The notes: generated from the sequence alone by a model not told the origin. Shown: positions 33,895 to 42,476, counted from the stretch's first letter. The stretch: DNA of 43,413 bases from Fibrobacter sp. UWT2 (GCF_900142545.1 NZ_FRBF01000022.1:1-43413); one strand, 5' to 3'. Numbers and translations: made by a program.

Positions 33895-34794
33895 ATGTCT
33901 AAGTTTATTCCGCTTACAATCATTCCACAAAATAATTCCAAAGATTCTTTGGGGTTCTCACTCTGTTATTTCGAAGAAGAAATTTATGGTGATGGCGCTT
34001 GCGCAGTGCAAGCTGTCAAGAAAATACGAGATAGCCACAAGGATGTCGGTATTCGTTTGCGTATTCCCACTACAAGGAGCTCTTTCGATCCGGAAGAGAT
34101 TCTGAGGGTCTCGAAAATCGCCAAAGAAAATGGCGTTGGCATCTCGGTATTGGTTGATTATTCGCAACTCGGCATTCTGCGTCCTATGGCGCATCTGATT
34201 ACAGAGGTGGAGGTTCCCGTTGATTTCCTTGTTCCCGAATTTGTCGAAAAAAAAAATCGCGACGCCTTTGCTCAGAATATTTCGTTTGAAGGTCTTTACC
34301 GCAAGATTGAATCACTGCGTCAAGTTAACGAGAAGTTGAGCGTCAAATTCAGGACGGTAGTGAGCGAAAACAACTACACCGAAATCTTGGCGGATTCTCT
34401 TCAAAGATTCAAGAACTGCCAGTGGAAAATTTTACGACAGGATGCTTCCGGAATGCAAAAAGCCTCTGACTTCAAGTTTTTCTCGTTTCTCCGTAATAAC
34501 GTTATGGATACGACGCTCTCTGTACAAGTCAAGAACTCTACGAAAGAGCGTGCCTTGGTAGTGTCTTCCAACGGGAGCCTCTGTCAGACTGAAAATGTTG
34601 AATGTATGCCTTTGAAGGGGCTTACCGAAGTATCGATGGATGATTTGTGTAGTTGGTTGGAGTTTTCTTCTGAAGACAAGGTACAAGATTGCGAAACAAC
34701 CCAACTTGTATTCTCGATGAAGAAGATGTTTGGCCTCTTCACGGATGCTGATGCTTCTGATGAAATGTGGATTAATTCCATCCTTAATGGGTAG
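33895..34794 (+). CDS. Radical-SAM-like protein lacking the iron-sulfur cysteine motif
   Basis: A 299-residue protein. Its middle (DVGIRLRIPTTRSSFDPEEIL, then SKIAKENGVGISVLVDYSQLG, then SVKFRTVVSENNYTEI and CQWKILRQDASG) follows the strand and helix order of a radical SAM TIM barrel. The last part recalls the N-x-x-E and RWKVFQ-type block of viperin-like enzymes. Yet the N-terminal CxxxCxxC cluster is absent and the seven or so cysteines are scattered, so it cannot be a normal radical SAM enzyme. It may be a degenerate partner of the true radical SAM enzyme that follows 36 nt later. The assignment is from pattern only. Confidence 0.45.
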   Translation: MSKFIPLTIIPQNNSKDSLGFSLCYFEEEIYGDGACAVQAVKKIRDSHKDVGIRLRIPTTRSSFDPEEILRVSKIAKENGVGISVLVDYSQLGILRPMAHLITEVEVPVDFLVPEFVEKKNRDAFAQNISFEGLYRKIESLRQVNEKLSVKFRTVVSENNYTEILADSLQRFKNCQWKILRQDASGMQKASDFKFFSFLRNNVMDTTLSVQVKNSTKERALVVSSNGSLCQTENVECMPLKGLTEVSMDDLCSWLEFSSEDKVQDCETTQLVFSMKKMFGLFTDADASDEMWINSILNG

Positions 34795-34830
34795 GATTTG
34801 ATTCTGTAGCTACCTATAATGGAGGCTCTC

Positions 34831-36087
34831 ATGAAAAACTCCTTCATCTACACTCCGCTTCGCGTGCTGCTTGTGAGCAGTAATTTCTGCCGCAAGAACG
34901 AGCCTCGCGAGGCTTATGGAGCCAGCTGCCTTGCCGGAGCGTTCTGGAATAGTCCTGCTAATGCTGGCGATACGCTTGACGTGTTCACCAGCGACTTGAA
35001 TCGCTTTCAGAAGATGAACAGCGATTTCGATATCGACTGGAATCTCGTGGCTAGCGAGGTTGTCACCAGGGCGCTTATCGGTGGGTACAATGTGGTCGCG
35101 TTCAGCGTTTTCGGCTGGTGTGAGAAGATGGTTGCGCTCGCTGGCGCGGAACTTCGCCGACGCGTTCCGAACATCTTCATTATGCTGGGGGGAGCCTCCA
35201 TTTTTGGGAGTGAAGAGGAACTTCGCAGGCGTTTTCCGTTCGCGGATATGTTTACGCTCAGCTACGGCGAAAAGATATTCGCGAATTTACGCCATTATAT
35301 CAACCTGGGAGTTTCGCGTATGATGGATTTGCCCAAGTTTGGGGAACTTGAATCCCCGTATCTGTCGGGCGTCATCTCCCTTGGCGGTGGTGTTGATACC
35401 GTGCGGGCTGAAACTCGCCGCGGTTGCTCTTTCCGTTGTTCCTTCTGTAAGCATCGTGATACGCTTTCGGGAAAGGTGTACCGCATCGATAATTACGAGC
35501 GACATCTTGACGAACTCAAGTTGTTCAAGGATCGCGGGGTGAAAAAGCTGAACGTTCTGGATCCGCTCTTCAACGATTACGAAGGGCACGGGGAACAGTA
35601 CCTAAAGTTGATTCGCAAAGTCGGTTTCGCTGGAAAAGTCACGCTGCAGATTCGCCCGGAACTGCTGACGGAACGCTTCATGGAAGAGGCTTCGCTGAAT
35701 CCGAATGTGAGTTTCGAGATAGGCGTGCAGAGTCTTGATCCGGCTGTGTTGAAGACTATTCAGCGTGGCGGTTACAAGACCGAGGCGCAACTTCGCGAAA
35801 AGCTGGATCGTTGCAGGGAACTTGGGATCGCGACGATGGTCACCTTGATTTATGGGCTCCCGCTGCAGTCTTACGATTCTTTTGCCCGCGATATTGGGAT
35901 TGTCAAGAGCTATGGTGTCGGGAAGGTGGGTGCGTTCCCCTTGCAGGTTTACGAAGGGACGAAACTTGCCGAAGATATCGGGCAATATGGCCTTACCCTG
36001 AAAGAGGATGCCTTCGGTATCCCCGAAGTGGTTGACAATCCCTCGCACGATTTCGAGAAGATGCGGAGGCTTGCGGAGACCGCCTAG
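34831..36087 (+). CDS. B12-binding-type radical SAM protein
   Basis: A 418-residue protein. ATG 34831 is chosen because GGAGG lies 5 nt upstream; an in-frame ATG at 34819 would start before that site. Residues 10-150 form a Rossmann-like N-terminal domain of the kind that binds cobalamin (RVLLVSSNF, then NVVAFSVFGWCEKM, then FIMLGGASIFG), without the DxHxxG motif. The radical SAM cluster is C199, C203 and C206 in RRGCSFRCSFCKH. The barrel continues with FEIGVQSLD and GIATMVTLIYGLP, typical of this class. Members methylate unreactive carbons or modify peptides and cofactors. It follows the cluster-less radical-SAM-like protein, which suggests a two-protein modification system of unknown product. 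Confidence 0.85.
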   Translation: MKNSFIYTPLRVLLVSSNFCRKNEPREAYGASCLAGAFWNSPANAGDTLDVFTSDLNRFQKMNSDFDIDWNLVASEVVTRALIGGYNVVAFSVFGWCEKMVALAGAELRRRVPNIFIMLGGASIFGSEEELRRRFPFADMFTLSYGEKIFANLRHYINLGVSRMMDLPKFGELESPYLSGVISLGGGVDTVRAETRRGCSFRCSFCKHRDTLSGKVYRIDNYERHLDELKLFKDRGVKKLNVLDPLFNDYEGHGEQYLKLIRKVGFAGKVTLQIRPELLTERFMEEASLNPNVSFEIGVQSLDPAVLKTIQRGGYKTEAQLREKLDRCRELGIATMVTLIYGLPLQSYDSFARDIGIVKSYGVGKVGAFPLQVYEGTKLAEDIGQYGLTLKEDAFGIPEVVDNPSHDFEKMRRLAETA

Positions 36088-36099
36088 AAAAAGGTTCTT

Positions 36100-36126
36100 T
36101 CCCCGATGCTTTGCTAGGGGAGTTTT
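36100..36126 (+). terminator. Weak terminator after the radical SAM gene
   Basis: TCCCC (36100-36104) pairs with GGGGA (36117-36121) around a loop that can form a further GC/GC pair, then GTTTT. It lies in the 37-nt gap to the convergent GH11 gene. Confidence 0.45.
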
Positions 36127-36997
36127 ATCTCGTGAACTTTCTCACTCTCTGGCCGGGCTGGGCTCTTGCTCCGTCCGGCTTGTAGTATTTGAGAGGGGCT
36201 AGATTGCGGTCACTGGCGTGCGCATTGGGGGCACGGCGTTTTGCGATGGCCGTGGTGCCGGTGCTGTCTGCCGATTCGGTGATGTTGAAGTAGTCAATTT
36301 GAAAATAGTTGATGGAACTCTGCCCCTTATACCCTTCCACAAGCGCCATGACATCGGTTATCTTGCCCACCTTCAGGCCGTGCTCTTCCCACTTCTTGAA
36401 GTGGGCGGTAATGTCGACGTGCCCGCTATCGCGCTTGGTGCGTCGGATGCTGAAATACTGCTTGAACGAGGAGTCGCCCTGGACGCCCATGTGACTGTTG
36501 GCGGTGTTCTGCCAGATGTCGTAGGTGTCGCCATCGACGGTGAATTCGCCGAGCCTGGTTCCGAAAGTGGATGTGTCGGCTGTATCTTTGATTATCCAGT
36601 AGTCTATGATATAGAATTCGGTTTTCGGCTCGGTGGTATTGCCTTGGATGCCAACCAGAAAATAGGGGGTGCCGAAGCCGCCGCCTTTTGTGCGAAACTT
36701 GTAGTCCGCCGCAAAGTTGCCATGCTGGTCGAAGGTCTTTGGCTCGTCGAACTTGGGACCAAAGCGCACGATAGCGTCCGCGACCTTGGAGTAAACTAAG
36801 TAGCCGCCATCATCGTAGCACTCCAAATAAGCATTGTAGCCATCGCGCCAGACTTCGTAACTGTAGTTTGTACCGTCTATCGTGCCGGAGGCGTAGTTTT
36901 CGCCCTCCGCGGGCCATGCGTTAGGACACCTTTCCGCATAGATAGTCGTAGCCAAGCCCATGGTGAGGGCGATTCCTAAACCCACTAGATTCTTCAT
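36125..36997 (-). CDS. Glycoside hydrolase family 11 endo-1,4-beta-xylanase
   Basis: A 290-residue secreted xylanase. The signal peptide MKNLVGLGIALTMGLATTIYA is followed by the jelly-roll GH11 domain at about residues 30-240: YSYEVWRDGYN, GGYLVYSKV, then TEFYIIDYW with nucleophile Glu127, DTYDIWQNT, YFSIRRTKRDSGHVDITAHF and VEGYKGQSS with acid/base Glu221. It cuts internal bonds of xylan. After the domain come a short linker and a basic tail (residues 253-290, many Arg and Lys) with a YYKPDGAR motif also seen in the tail of the next secreted protein. Fibrobacter xylanases are known to carry basic terminal domains, and this may be a short form. Confidence 0.92.
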   Translation of the reverse strand: MKNLVGLGIALTMGLATTIYAERCPNAWPAEGENYASGTIDGTNYSYEVWRDGYNAYLECYDDGGYLVYSKVADAIVRFGPKFDEPKTFDQHGNFAADYKFRTKGGGFGTPYFLVGIQGNTTEPKTEFYIIDYWIIKDTADTSTFGTRLGEFTVDGDTYDIWQNTANSHMGVQGDSSFKQYFSIRRTKRDSGHVDITAHFKKWEEHGLKVGKITDVMALVEGYKGQSSINYFQIDYFNITESADSTGTTAIAKRRAPNAHASDRNLAPLKYYKPDGARAQPGQRVRKFTR

Positions 36998-37032
36998 GCT
37001 ACTAATATATACTTTTTGCGGCCCGGTGGGCG

Positions 37033-38193
37033 TTAATTCTGCTTAACCTTCGCGCCGTTCGCCTTGAAATACTGCGAATTCTCGTTCAGGGAACGGCTGT
37101 TCTGTAAACGCCCGTTCAGGAACAATTCGCGTTTTTGCGATTTTTCGTCGCGGGCATGGGATGCGTGGCGATTTTCGCGGGGTGCTTCGTAGATGCGGGT
37201 CGGCGGCTCCACGCTTGATTTCAGTTTCCACTTTTCAAGGGAGTCGAGGCCGGCGTTTCCGAGGACGGCAAGATCGTAGGCGATGGCTTTTATGGCGCCT
37301 GCGGCGTATGCGGTGTCGAGTTGTGCGGAGATTCTCGCACTGTCGGCGAGCGCGTGCGAGTCGTCGGTGCGGAACAGTTCCATGTCGACCCAAAATTCGA
37401 TTTCGTATTTTTTGCAGGCTTGCGCTACGGCGCGTTCGTAGTTGCCCACTGTCGTAGTTTCGGCATGGGCTTTGCCTGCGTCACTTGCGCCCACGCCATC
37501 TTGTACGGCGATAATGTCGGGCTTGAATCCGGCGGCAAAGAGTTCTTCGAAGAATGATTGCAACTTTTCCGACGTTTCCAGATTCTGGTTGTAGAACGGC
37601 GCGGCCATCACCTTCCAGCCCTTCGCCTGTGCGGCTTCGGTGACAGGCTTCAGGAAATGTTCCGTGAGTATTTCCGGCGTCGCATCGTCGCGTAGTCTGT
37701 CCCAGTAGTAGCGCGCGATTTCTTGCGGAATGTACACGCCTTCGACAACGCTCTCGCTCCCGTATAGCGAATGGATTTCTTCGAGTACCTTCAGGTTCCT
37801 TGACGCGAGCGTATCGAGTTGCTCGGCGGTTGGCGGGGTGTACCAATTTTCGCCATTGTAGTAGAGCCCGAGCCAAATCTTGGTTCCGGCCGTTTTGGCG
37901 GCCTCGATGCTTTTCGGGAACAGCTGATTGTTTTTGTATTGGGTATCTTGCAGAAACTCTAGTTCCGAAGGATAATACAGGTGTGTCGCTTCGACGGCGG
38001 CGTATTGCAAAACGACTTCGTCCATGCCGAGCGCGTGTAAGCGCTGGTGCATGTGCGTAATGGAATCTTGCGACTGGTAGGCGGTTGTCCAGCCTGCATC
38101 AAAAACGCCCGCGATTCCAGCGGCGTTTGCGCCGACAGCTCCGCACAAGAGTGCGGAGAATGCTAAGCGAGATATTGATCGCAAGGTGAACAT
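37033..38193 (-). CDS. Secreted DUF4434-like TIM-barrel protein
   Basis: A 386-residue exported protein. ATG 38193 is used because GGGGAG precedes it; an upstream TTG would add three residues. A signal peptide ends near ANAAG (about residue 25). The body resembles the DUF4434 family of putative glycoside hydrolases (GIAGVFDAGWTTAY, then KIWLGLYYNGENWYTPP, VEGVYIPQEIARYYW and FKPDIIAVQDGVGA). Acidic residues in the PQEIARYYW and WVDMELF strands are candidate catalytic ones. The C-terminus is basic and ends with QYFKANGAKVKQN, similar to the GH11 tail. Its substrate is unknown. It lies 35 nt upstream of GH11 on the same strand, so both may be in one unit. Confidence 0.65.
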   Translation of the reverse strand: MFTLRSISRLAFSALLCGAVGANAAGIAGVFDAGWTTAYQSQDSITHMHQRLHALGMDEVVLQYAAVEATHLYYPSELEFLQDTQYKNNQLFPKSIEAAKTAGTKIWLGLYYNGENWYTPPTAEQLDTLASRNLKVLEEIHSLYGSESVVEGVYIPQEIARYYWDRLRDDATPEILTEHFLKPVTEAAQAKGWKVMAAPFYNQNLETSEKLQSFFEELFAAGFKPDIIAVQDGVGASDAGKAHAETTTVGNYERAVAQACKKYEIEFWVDMELFRTDDSHALADSARISAQLDTAYAAGAIKAIAYDLAVLGNAGLDSLEKWKLKSSVEPPTRIYEAPRENRHASHARDEKSQKRELFLNGRLQNSRSLNENSQYFKANGAKVKQN

Positions 38194-38217
38194 GCTCCCC
38201 AAAAAATCAAGGAACCC

Positions 38218-38844
38218 CTAGGCGCGAGCTTCTGCGTGTTCCTTCAATTCCAAATAGAACTTACTTTTGGCGGTCAAATAGTACGGATACAGCCATAGGC
38301 ACGCTATGCCGAGCGTAAAGGTGCTCAGCAGCCACCAAGCCCAGAAACGGGCCTGCAGACAGAAAAATTCCCAGCGGTGGCCGTACATCATTTCTTTGCT
38401 TGCGGTAATGGCTTGCAGCGGAGTGTATTCGGGATGTTCGACGAGGATCAATTCCGTCATCGTGTAGGAATACGATTTCATGATGCCGGGAACGATCAAA
38501 AGAAGGAACCACAGCAGAAGCATGAGGTATTGGAGAATTTCTGTCGCGATGATTTTCAGGAAGTATCCTATGCTGCGGTATCCCCAAAACAGTCGTGCGT
38601 AAGAAGGTTTGATCTTAAGCGCTATATCCAAATAGCAAGCGATAAGGCCGATCCACAAAACCCATGTAAACGGCGTGCAGATGATTTCCCAGGCATAGTA
38701 GAGCGCGGAGCCTTCTTCCATAAAGAGCTGAGGGACCGAAATCCCCATAACGACTGCCAGGAATAGTAATAAAACCAGAGCCCCGTAAAGCCAGTGGCCG
38801 CCCATTGCGTTCCAGGCAAATTCTTTGATTTCTTTGTTATCCAT
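38218..38844 (-). CDS. DUF975 family membrane protein
   Basis: A 208-residue integral membrane protein with about five hydrophobic segments. The order of motifs fits DUF975: WLYGALVLLLFL, then LLWFLLLIVPGIMKSYSYTM in the centre, then ITASKEMMYGHRWEFF and TLGIACLWLYPYYLTAKSKFY. The function of the family is unknown. It ends 24 nt before the start of the DUF4434-like gene and could be first in a unit with it. It is divergent from the GDSL esterase gene. Confidence 0.85.
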   Translation of the reverse strand: MDNKEIKEFAWNAMGGHWLYGALVLLLFLAVVMGISVPQLFMEEGSALYYAWEIICTPFTWVLWIGLIACYLDIALKIKPSYARLFWGYRSIGYFLKIIATEILQYLMLLLWFLLLIVPGIMKSYSYTMTELILVEHPEYTPLQAITASKEMMYGHRWEFFCLQARFWAWWLLSTFTLGIACLWLYPYYLTAKSKFYLELKEHAEARA

Positions 38845-38912
38845 ATATAATCCCTTCTTATAGTGTTGCTATGGCAAAAACATAATAAATTGATATTAGC
38901 TATTTTTGAGTT

Positions 38913-40058
38913 ATGCCAGAAAAGTTTTCAAAATGGGTGGCTTGCTGGGGCAACGCTACCTCTATTACAGACCGCAAAGAAGCAACTTACGCAAAAGACT
39001 TGACGCTGCGCTATCCGATTCGCGCCTGTTTTTCGGGAAGCAAGTTGCGGTTCCACTTTTCAAACCTCACCGGCACGGAACCGGTGACAATTACTGAGGC
39101 TTATGTCGCGAAGGCCGCGCATGAATACGCGCCGACTCCCGTTACGTTCGGTGGCTGCACCACGACGAGTATCCCTGCGGGTGAAGAAATCTTGAGCGAC
39201 GAAATCGCCTTTGATGTAATTGCTGGCGAAACCTTTGAAGTGAGCATGTACTTCGGCGATTTTACGCAGATGAACGCCGGTACGGCTATAACGGGCCCGC
39301 TTTCGGGCGGCAAGTACAGTTACGGCAATTTTGCGAAGAGCGCTACTCTTCCGGACGATCTCACGCGTAAAACTAACTGGATTTATTTCCTCAATACCGT
39401 CGACATTCTGACTGAAGAAAAAAACTTTGCGCTTGTGTGCTTTGGGGATTCCATTACGGCGCAAGACTGGCCGGATTATCTGACGCTGCGCTGCGCCCGC
39501 GATGGTTTCAACAACGTTGCGATTATTCGCCGCGCTGTAAGCGGTACAAGAATCTTGCGTGAATACAGCTGCATTACTTATGCGGCTTATGGCTTGAAAG
39601 GCGCTACGCGTTTCCCCATCGAAATGAATGTGGCCGGAGCCCGCTCGGTCATTGTGCAGCATGGCATTAACGATATTATTCACCCGGTCGGTGTCGAAGT
39701 CAACAAGTTCCGCCCCTGGAGCGATATGCCCACGGCCAATGACTTGATTGACGGAGTCCGCTCTCTTTACATTACGCATGCGAGAAAGCTCGGCCTCAAA
39801 GTTTATAGCGGAACGCTTTTGCCGATATACGGTTGGCGCACCTACAACGAAAATCGCGACATTATCCGCATGGCTTTTAACGAATGGCTGAGAACCGCTC
39901 CTGAATTCGATGGTTGTGTGGATTTTGACAAGGCTGTCCGTGGTCACGATGACCCGAAAAGATTTGCCGACAACTTTGATTCGGGCGATCACCTTCACCC
40001 CAGCGCCAAGGCGTACGAAGCAATGGCGGAATGTGTTCCTGAAGAACTGCTGAAATAA
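38913..40058 (+). CDS. GDSL/SGNH-family hydrolase (esterase) without signal peptide
   Basis: A 381-residue two-domain protein. Residues 1-165 form a beta-sandwich (TLRYPIRACFSGSKLRFHFSN, then VTFGGCTTTSIPAGEEILSD) of the kind found before the SGNH domain in a family of secreted GDSL esterases. The hydrolase domain has block I FGDSIT with Ser180, Gly211 in SGTRI, block III GINDI with Asn253, and block V DHLHP with Asp359 and His362. It probably deacylates a carbohydrate or ester. It starts MPEKFSKWVACWG with no signal peptide, so it seems cytoplasmic, which is unusual for this architecture. The stop is immediately followed by the ATG of the next gene. Confidence 0.85.
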   Translation: MPEKFSKWVACWGNATSITDRKEATYAKDLTLRYPIRACFSGSKLRFHFSNLTGTEPVTITEAYVAKAAHEYAPTPVTFGGCTTTSIPAGEEILSDEIAFDVIAGETFEVSMYFGDFTQMNAGTAITGPLSGGKYSYGNFAKSATLPDDLTRKTNWIYFLNTVDILTEEKNFALVCFGDSITAQDWPDYLTLRCARDGFNNVAIIRRAVSGTRILREYSCITYAAYGLKGATRFPIEMNVAGARSVIVQHGINDIIHPVGVEVNKFRPWSDMPTANDLIDGVRSLYITHARKLGLKVYSGTLLPIYGWRTYNENRDIIRMAFNEWLRTAPEFDGCVDFDKAVRGHDDPKRFADNFDSGDHLHPSAKAYEAMAECVPEELLK

Positions 40059-40727
40059 ATGCTTATGAAAAATCTTGCGAGAAAAATTTTCGTCTGTGTC
40101 GGACTTGTGGCCTCTTTTATGCTGGCAGCGTGCGGTGGCGGCTCTTCTGTAGATGAGAATGCTGTTGGCAGTGAATATTCTGTGGAATCGGGTACGCTCA
40201 GAGATTTGCGAGACAACCAGACTTATAATGTGGCTGTTATCGGTAAACAAACTTGGATGGCTGAAAATCTGAATTACGAGACGGAAAGCAGCGTTCAGTA
40301 TCCTGACTACGACGGAAATTCCCGAGAAAAGTATGGTCGCCTCTACCATTGGGAAGAAGCAATGACCGTATGCCCGACTGGCTGGCGTCTGCCTGAAGAA
40401 TCCGATTGGAATGCCTTGCTTGCGTTTATTGGCGATTCAACTACTGCGGGCACGAGGCTCAAGGCGACGCATGATTGGGACAAGCATAAAAGTGATGTTG
40501 CTGGTACGGACCAGTACGGCTTTGCCGCATTACCTGGAGGTGCTTCCCATGTGAATGGATACGGCGTCAGATCTTTCAGCGATAACGGAGCGTTCTTCTG
40601 GAGCGCTACCGAGAGCAGTGATGTAAGGGCCATTCTCTTCGTGATGCATTTCGAAAAAGAAATCGTTGAAAGCGCTCACTTTCCCAAGGAGACTTGGCTT
40701 AGCGTTCGCTGCATCAAGAAGGATTAG
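40059..40727 (+). CDS. Lipoprotein with Fibrobacter succinogenes major paralogous domain (copy B)
   Basis: A 222-residue protein. The ATG at 40059 touches the stop of the esterase gene; a second ATG at 40065 is equally possible, and neither has a clear ribosome-binding site, so translational coupling is likely. The lipobox is LAAC, followed by GGGSSVDEN. The Fib_succ_major domain shows RDNQTYNVAVIGKQTWMAENL, YGRLYHWEEAMTVCPTGWRLP, GFAALPGGASH, FFWSATE and SVRCIKKD. The function is unknown. Its stop abuts the stop of the convergent DXS-like gene. Confidence 0.9.
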   Translation: MLMKNLARKIFVCVGLVASFMLAACGGGSSVDENAVGSEYSVESGTLRDLRDNQTYNVAVIGKQTWMAENLNYETESSVQYPDYDGNSREKYGRLYHWEEAMTVCPTGWRLPEESDWNALLAFIGDSTTAGTRLKATHDWDKHKSDVAGTDQYGFAALPGGASHVNGYGVRSFSDNGAFFWSATESSDVRAILFVMHFEKEIVESAHFPKETWLSVRCIKKD

Positions 40728-42476
40728 CTAACAAATCGTCTTTAATGCGTCTTCTGCAATCTGCTTGGGCGTGAGGCGGTTCCTTTCCATCAACTCGCCG
40801 TAGGGCACCTTGTCGTAGAATTCCTTCTTGAGACCTTTCACGAGTACGCGCATGTCGGTGTTGCCGTAGAAGCGTGCAATCTTTTCGCCGAAGCCACCGT
40901 CGATAACGCCGTTTTCGAGCGTTACGACCACCTGATGGTCAGCGCACAGTCCTTCCAACACTTCGCGGTCCACACCCGTTGCAAATCGCGGGTTGATGAT
41001 CGTCGCGTCGATTCCTTGCTTTGCAAGTTCTGCCGCGGCTTCTTCGGCGAGGGCATAGTAGCTGCCGAGACCGATTAATGCCACCTTGCTCCCGCGCTTG
41101 TCAACCTTGAATGTGTTCAGCTTGGAATAATCCGAGTCGAATTTTACGCTGCGGTGTGCGACTCCGTTCGGGATGCGGATGGCCATCGGGTGCGCGGTCT
41201 GTTCGATCGCGAAATCCATCATGGCGATTGCTTCTTCCACGCAAGTGGGGCAGAGGTACACCAGGTTCGGAATATTGCTCATCATCGGGATGTCGAAAAT
41301 GCAGAGGTGCGTGGTGTCGTTCATGCCGTCGGCGCCGGACATGGTAATGAGCAGTGTGGCCGGGTTGTTGTTCGCGCACAGGTCCTGCGAAAGCTGGTCG
41401 TAGGTGCGCTGGATAAACGTGCTGTGCGTGCTGTACACGGGCTTTGCGCCGCCCTTCGCGAGTCCGGAGGCGAGTGCCACCGCGTGTTCTTCGGCGATGC
41501 CCACGTCAATGAACTGCTTGCCCGCCGCTTTACGCTGCTCGGCAAAGAAGCCGATACCTGCGGGTACTGCGGAATGGATTACGACGACTTTCGGGTCGGC
41601 CTTGATTTTCTTCATCAGGTATTCGCCGAGAATGTTGCCGTACGATTCGCCGTTGCCCCAGTTGACGACACCGGTCGGGATGTCGAACGGTGCGGCCCAA
41701 TGGAAACCTTCCTTCGCATTTTCAGCGAAGCTGTAGCCCTTGCCCTTGAGCGTGTGGATATGAACGACCACGGGCTTCGCGGAATCCTTCACCTGCTTGA
41801 ATGCGGCGATAAGCGATTCGATGTCGTTACCTTGTTCTACATACAGGTAGTCAAAGCCGAGGCTCTTGAAGTAGTTGTTTTCGCTTTTGCCCTGCGTGGC
41901 GCGGAGTTCTGCGAGACTCCCATAAAGGCCGCCGTGGTTTTCGGCGATGGACATCTCGTTATCGTTCACGACTACGATAAAGTTGGTAGCGTATTCGCCG
42001 GCGTTATCAAGGCCTTCGAACGCTTCGCCGCCGCTGAGCGAACCGTCGCCGATGACGGCGATGACGTTGCCCTTTTCGCCCTTGATATCGCGGGCGGTTG
42101 CAAGCCCGAGTGCAAGGCTCACGGAAGTCGAAGTGTGGCCAATCATGAACTGGTCGTGTTCACTTTCGCAGGGTTCGGTGTAGCCGGTAACGCTCCAGTA
42201 CTTTTCCGGATTCAGGAACGCCTCGGCGCGGCCAGTGAGAATCTTGTGTGTGTAACTTTGGTGGCTAACGTCATAGACAATCTTGTCCTTGGGCGATTCA
42301 AATACATAGTGCAGTGCGATGGTCGGCTCCACGAATCCGAGGTTCGGGCCCAGGTGTCCGCCGCAGTGTGAAATCTTGTTGATGAGGGCTGTGCGGATTT
42401 CAGCCGCGAGTGCCTTGAGGCTTTCCATGTCCATCTTTTTCACATCTGCAGGGGATGCAATCTTTTCCATCAGCAT
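40728..42476 (-). CDS. DXS-like thiamine diphosphate enzyme with altered substrate pocket
   Basis: A 582-residue protein of the 1-deoxy-D-xylulose-5-phosphate synthase type (E. coli enzyme 620 residues). Thiamine-binding parts are intact: GDGSLSGGEAFEG with NDNEMSI (142-176) for the diphosphate and metal, and DVGIAEEHAVALASGLA with Glu329. His390 matches E. coli His431 and Arg357 matches Arg398. But by my hand alignment the residues that hold the glyceraldehyde phosphate differ: Tyr392 is His351, Arg420 is Met379, Asp427 is Asn386 and Arg478 is Asn437. The true reaction may therefore use another acceptor. If the genome has no second copy it must still make isoprenoid precursors, so the function is open. 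It ends against copy B of the major paralogous lipoprotein. Confidence 0.75.
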   Translation of the reverse strand: MLMEKIASPADVKKMDMESLKALAAEIRTALINKISHCGGHLGPNLGFVEPTIALHYVFESPKDKIVYDVSHQSYTHKILTGRAEAFLNPEKYWSVTGYTEPCESEHDQFMIGHTSTSVSLALGLATARDIKGEKGNVIAVIGDGSLSGGEAFEGLDNAGEYATNFIVVVNDNEMSIAENHGGLYGSLAELRATQGKSENNYFKSLGFDYLYVEQGNDIESLIAAFKQVKDSAKPVVVHIHTLKGKGYSFAENAKEGFHWAAPFDIPTGVVNWGNGESYGNILGEYLMKKIKADPKVVVIHSAVPAGIGFFAEQRKAAGKQFIDVGIAEEHAVALASGLAKGGAKPVYSTHSTFIQRTYDQLSQDLCANNNPATLLITMSGADGMNDTTHLCIFDIPMMSNIPNLVYLCPTCVEEAIAMMDFAIEQTAHPMAIRIPNGVAHRSVKFDSDYSKLNTFKVDKRGSKVALIGLGSYYALAEEAAAELAKQGIDATIINPRFATGVDREVLEGLCADHQVVVTLENGVIDGGFGEKIARFYGNTDMRVLVKGLKKEFYDKVPYGELMERNRLTPKQIAEDALKTIC

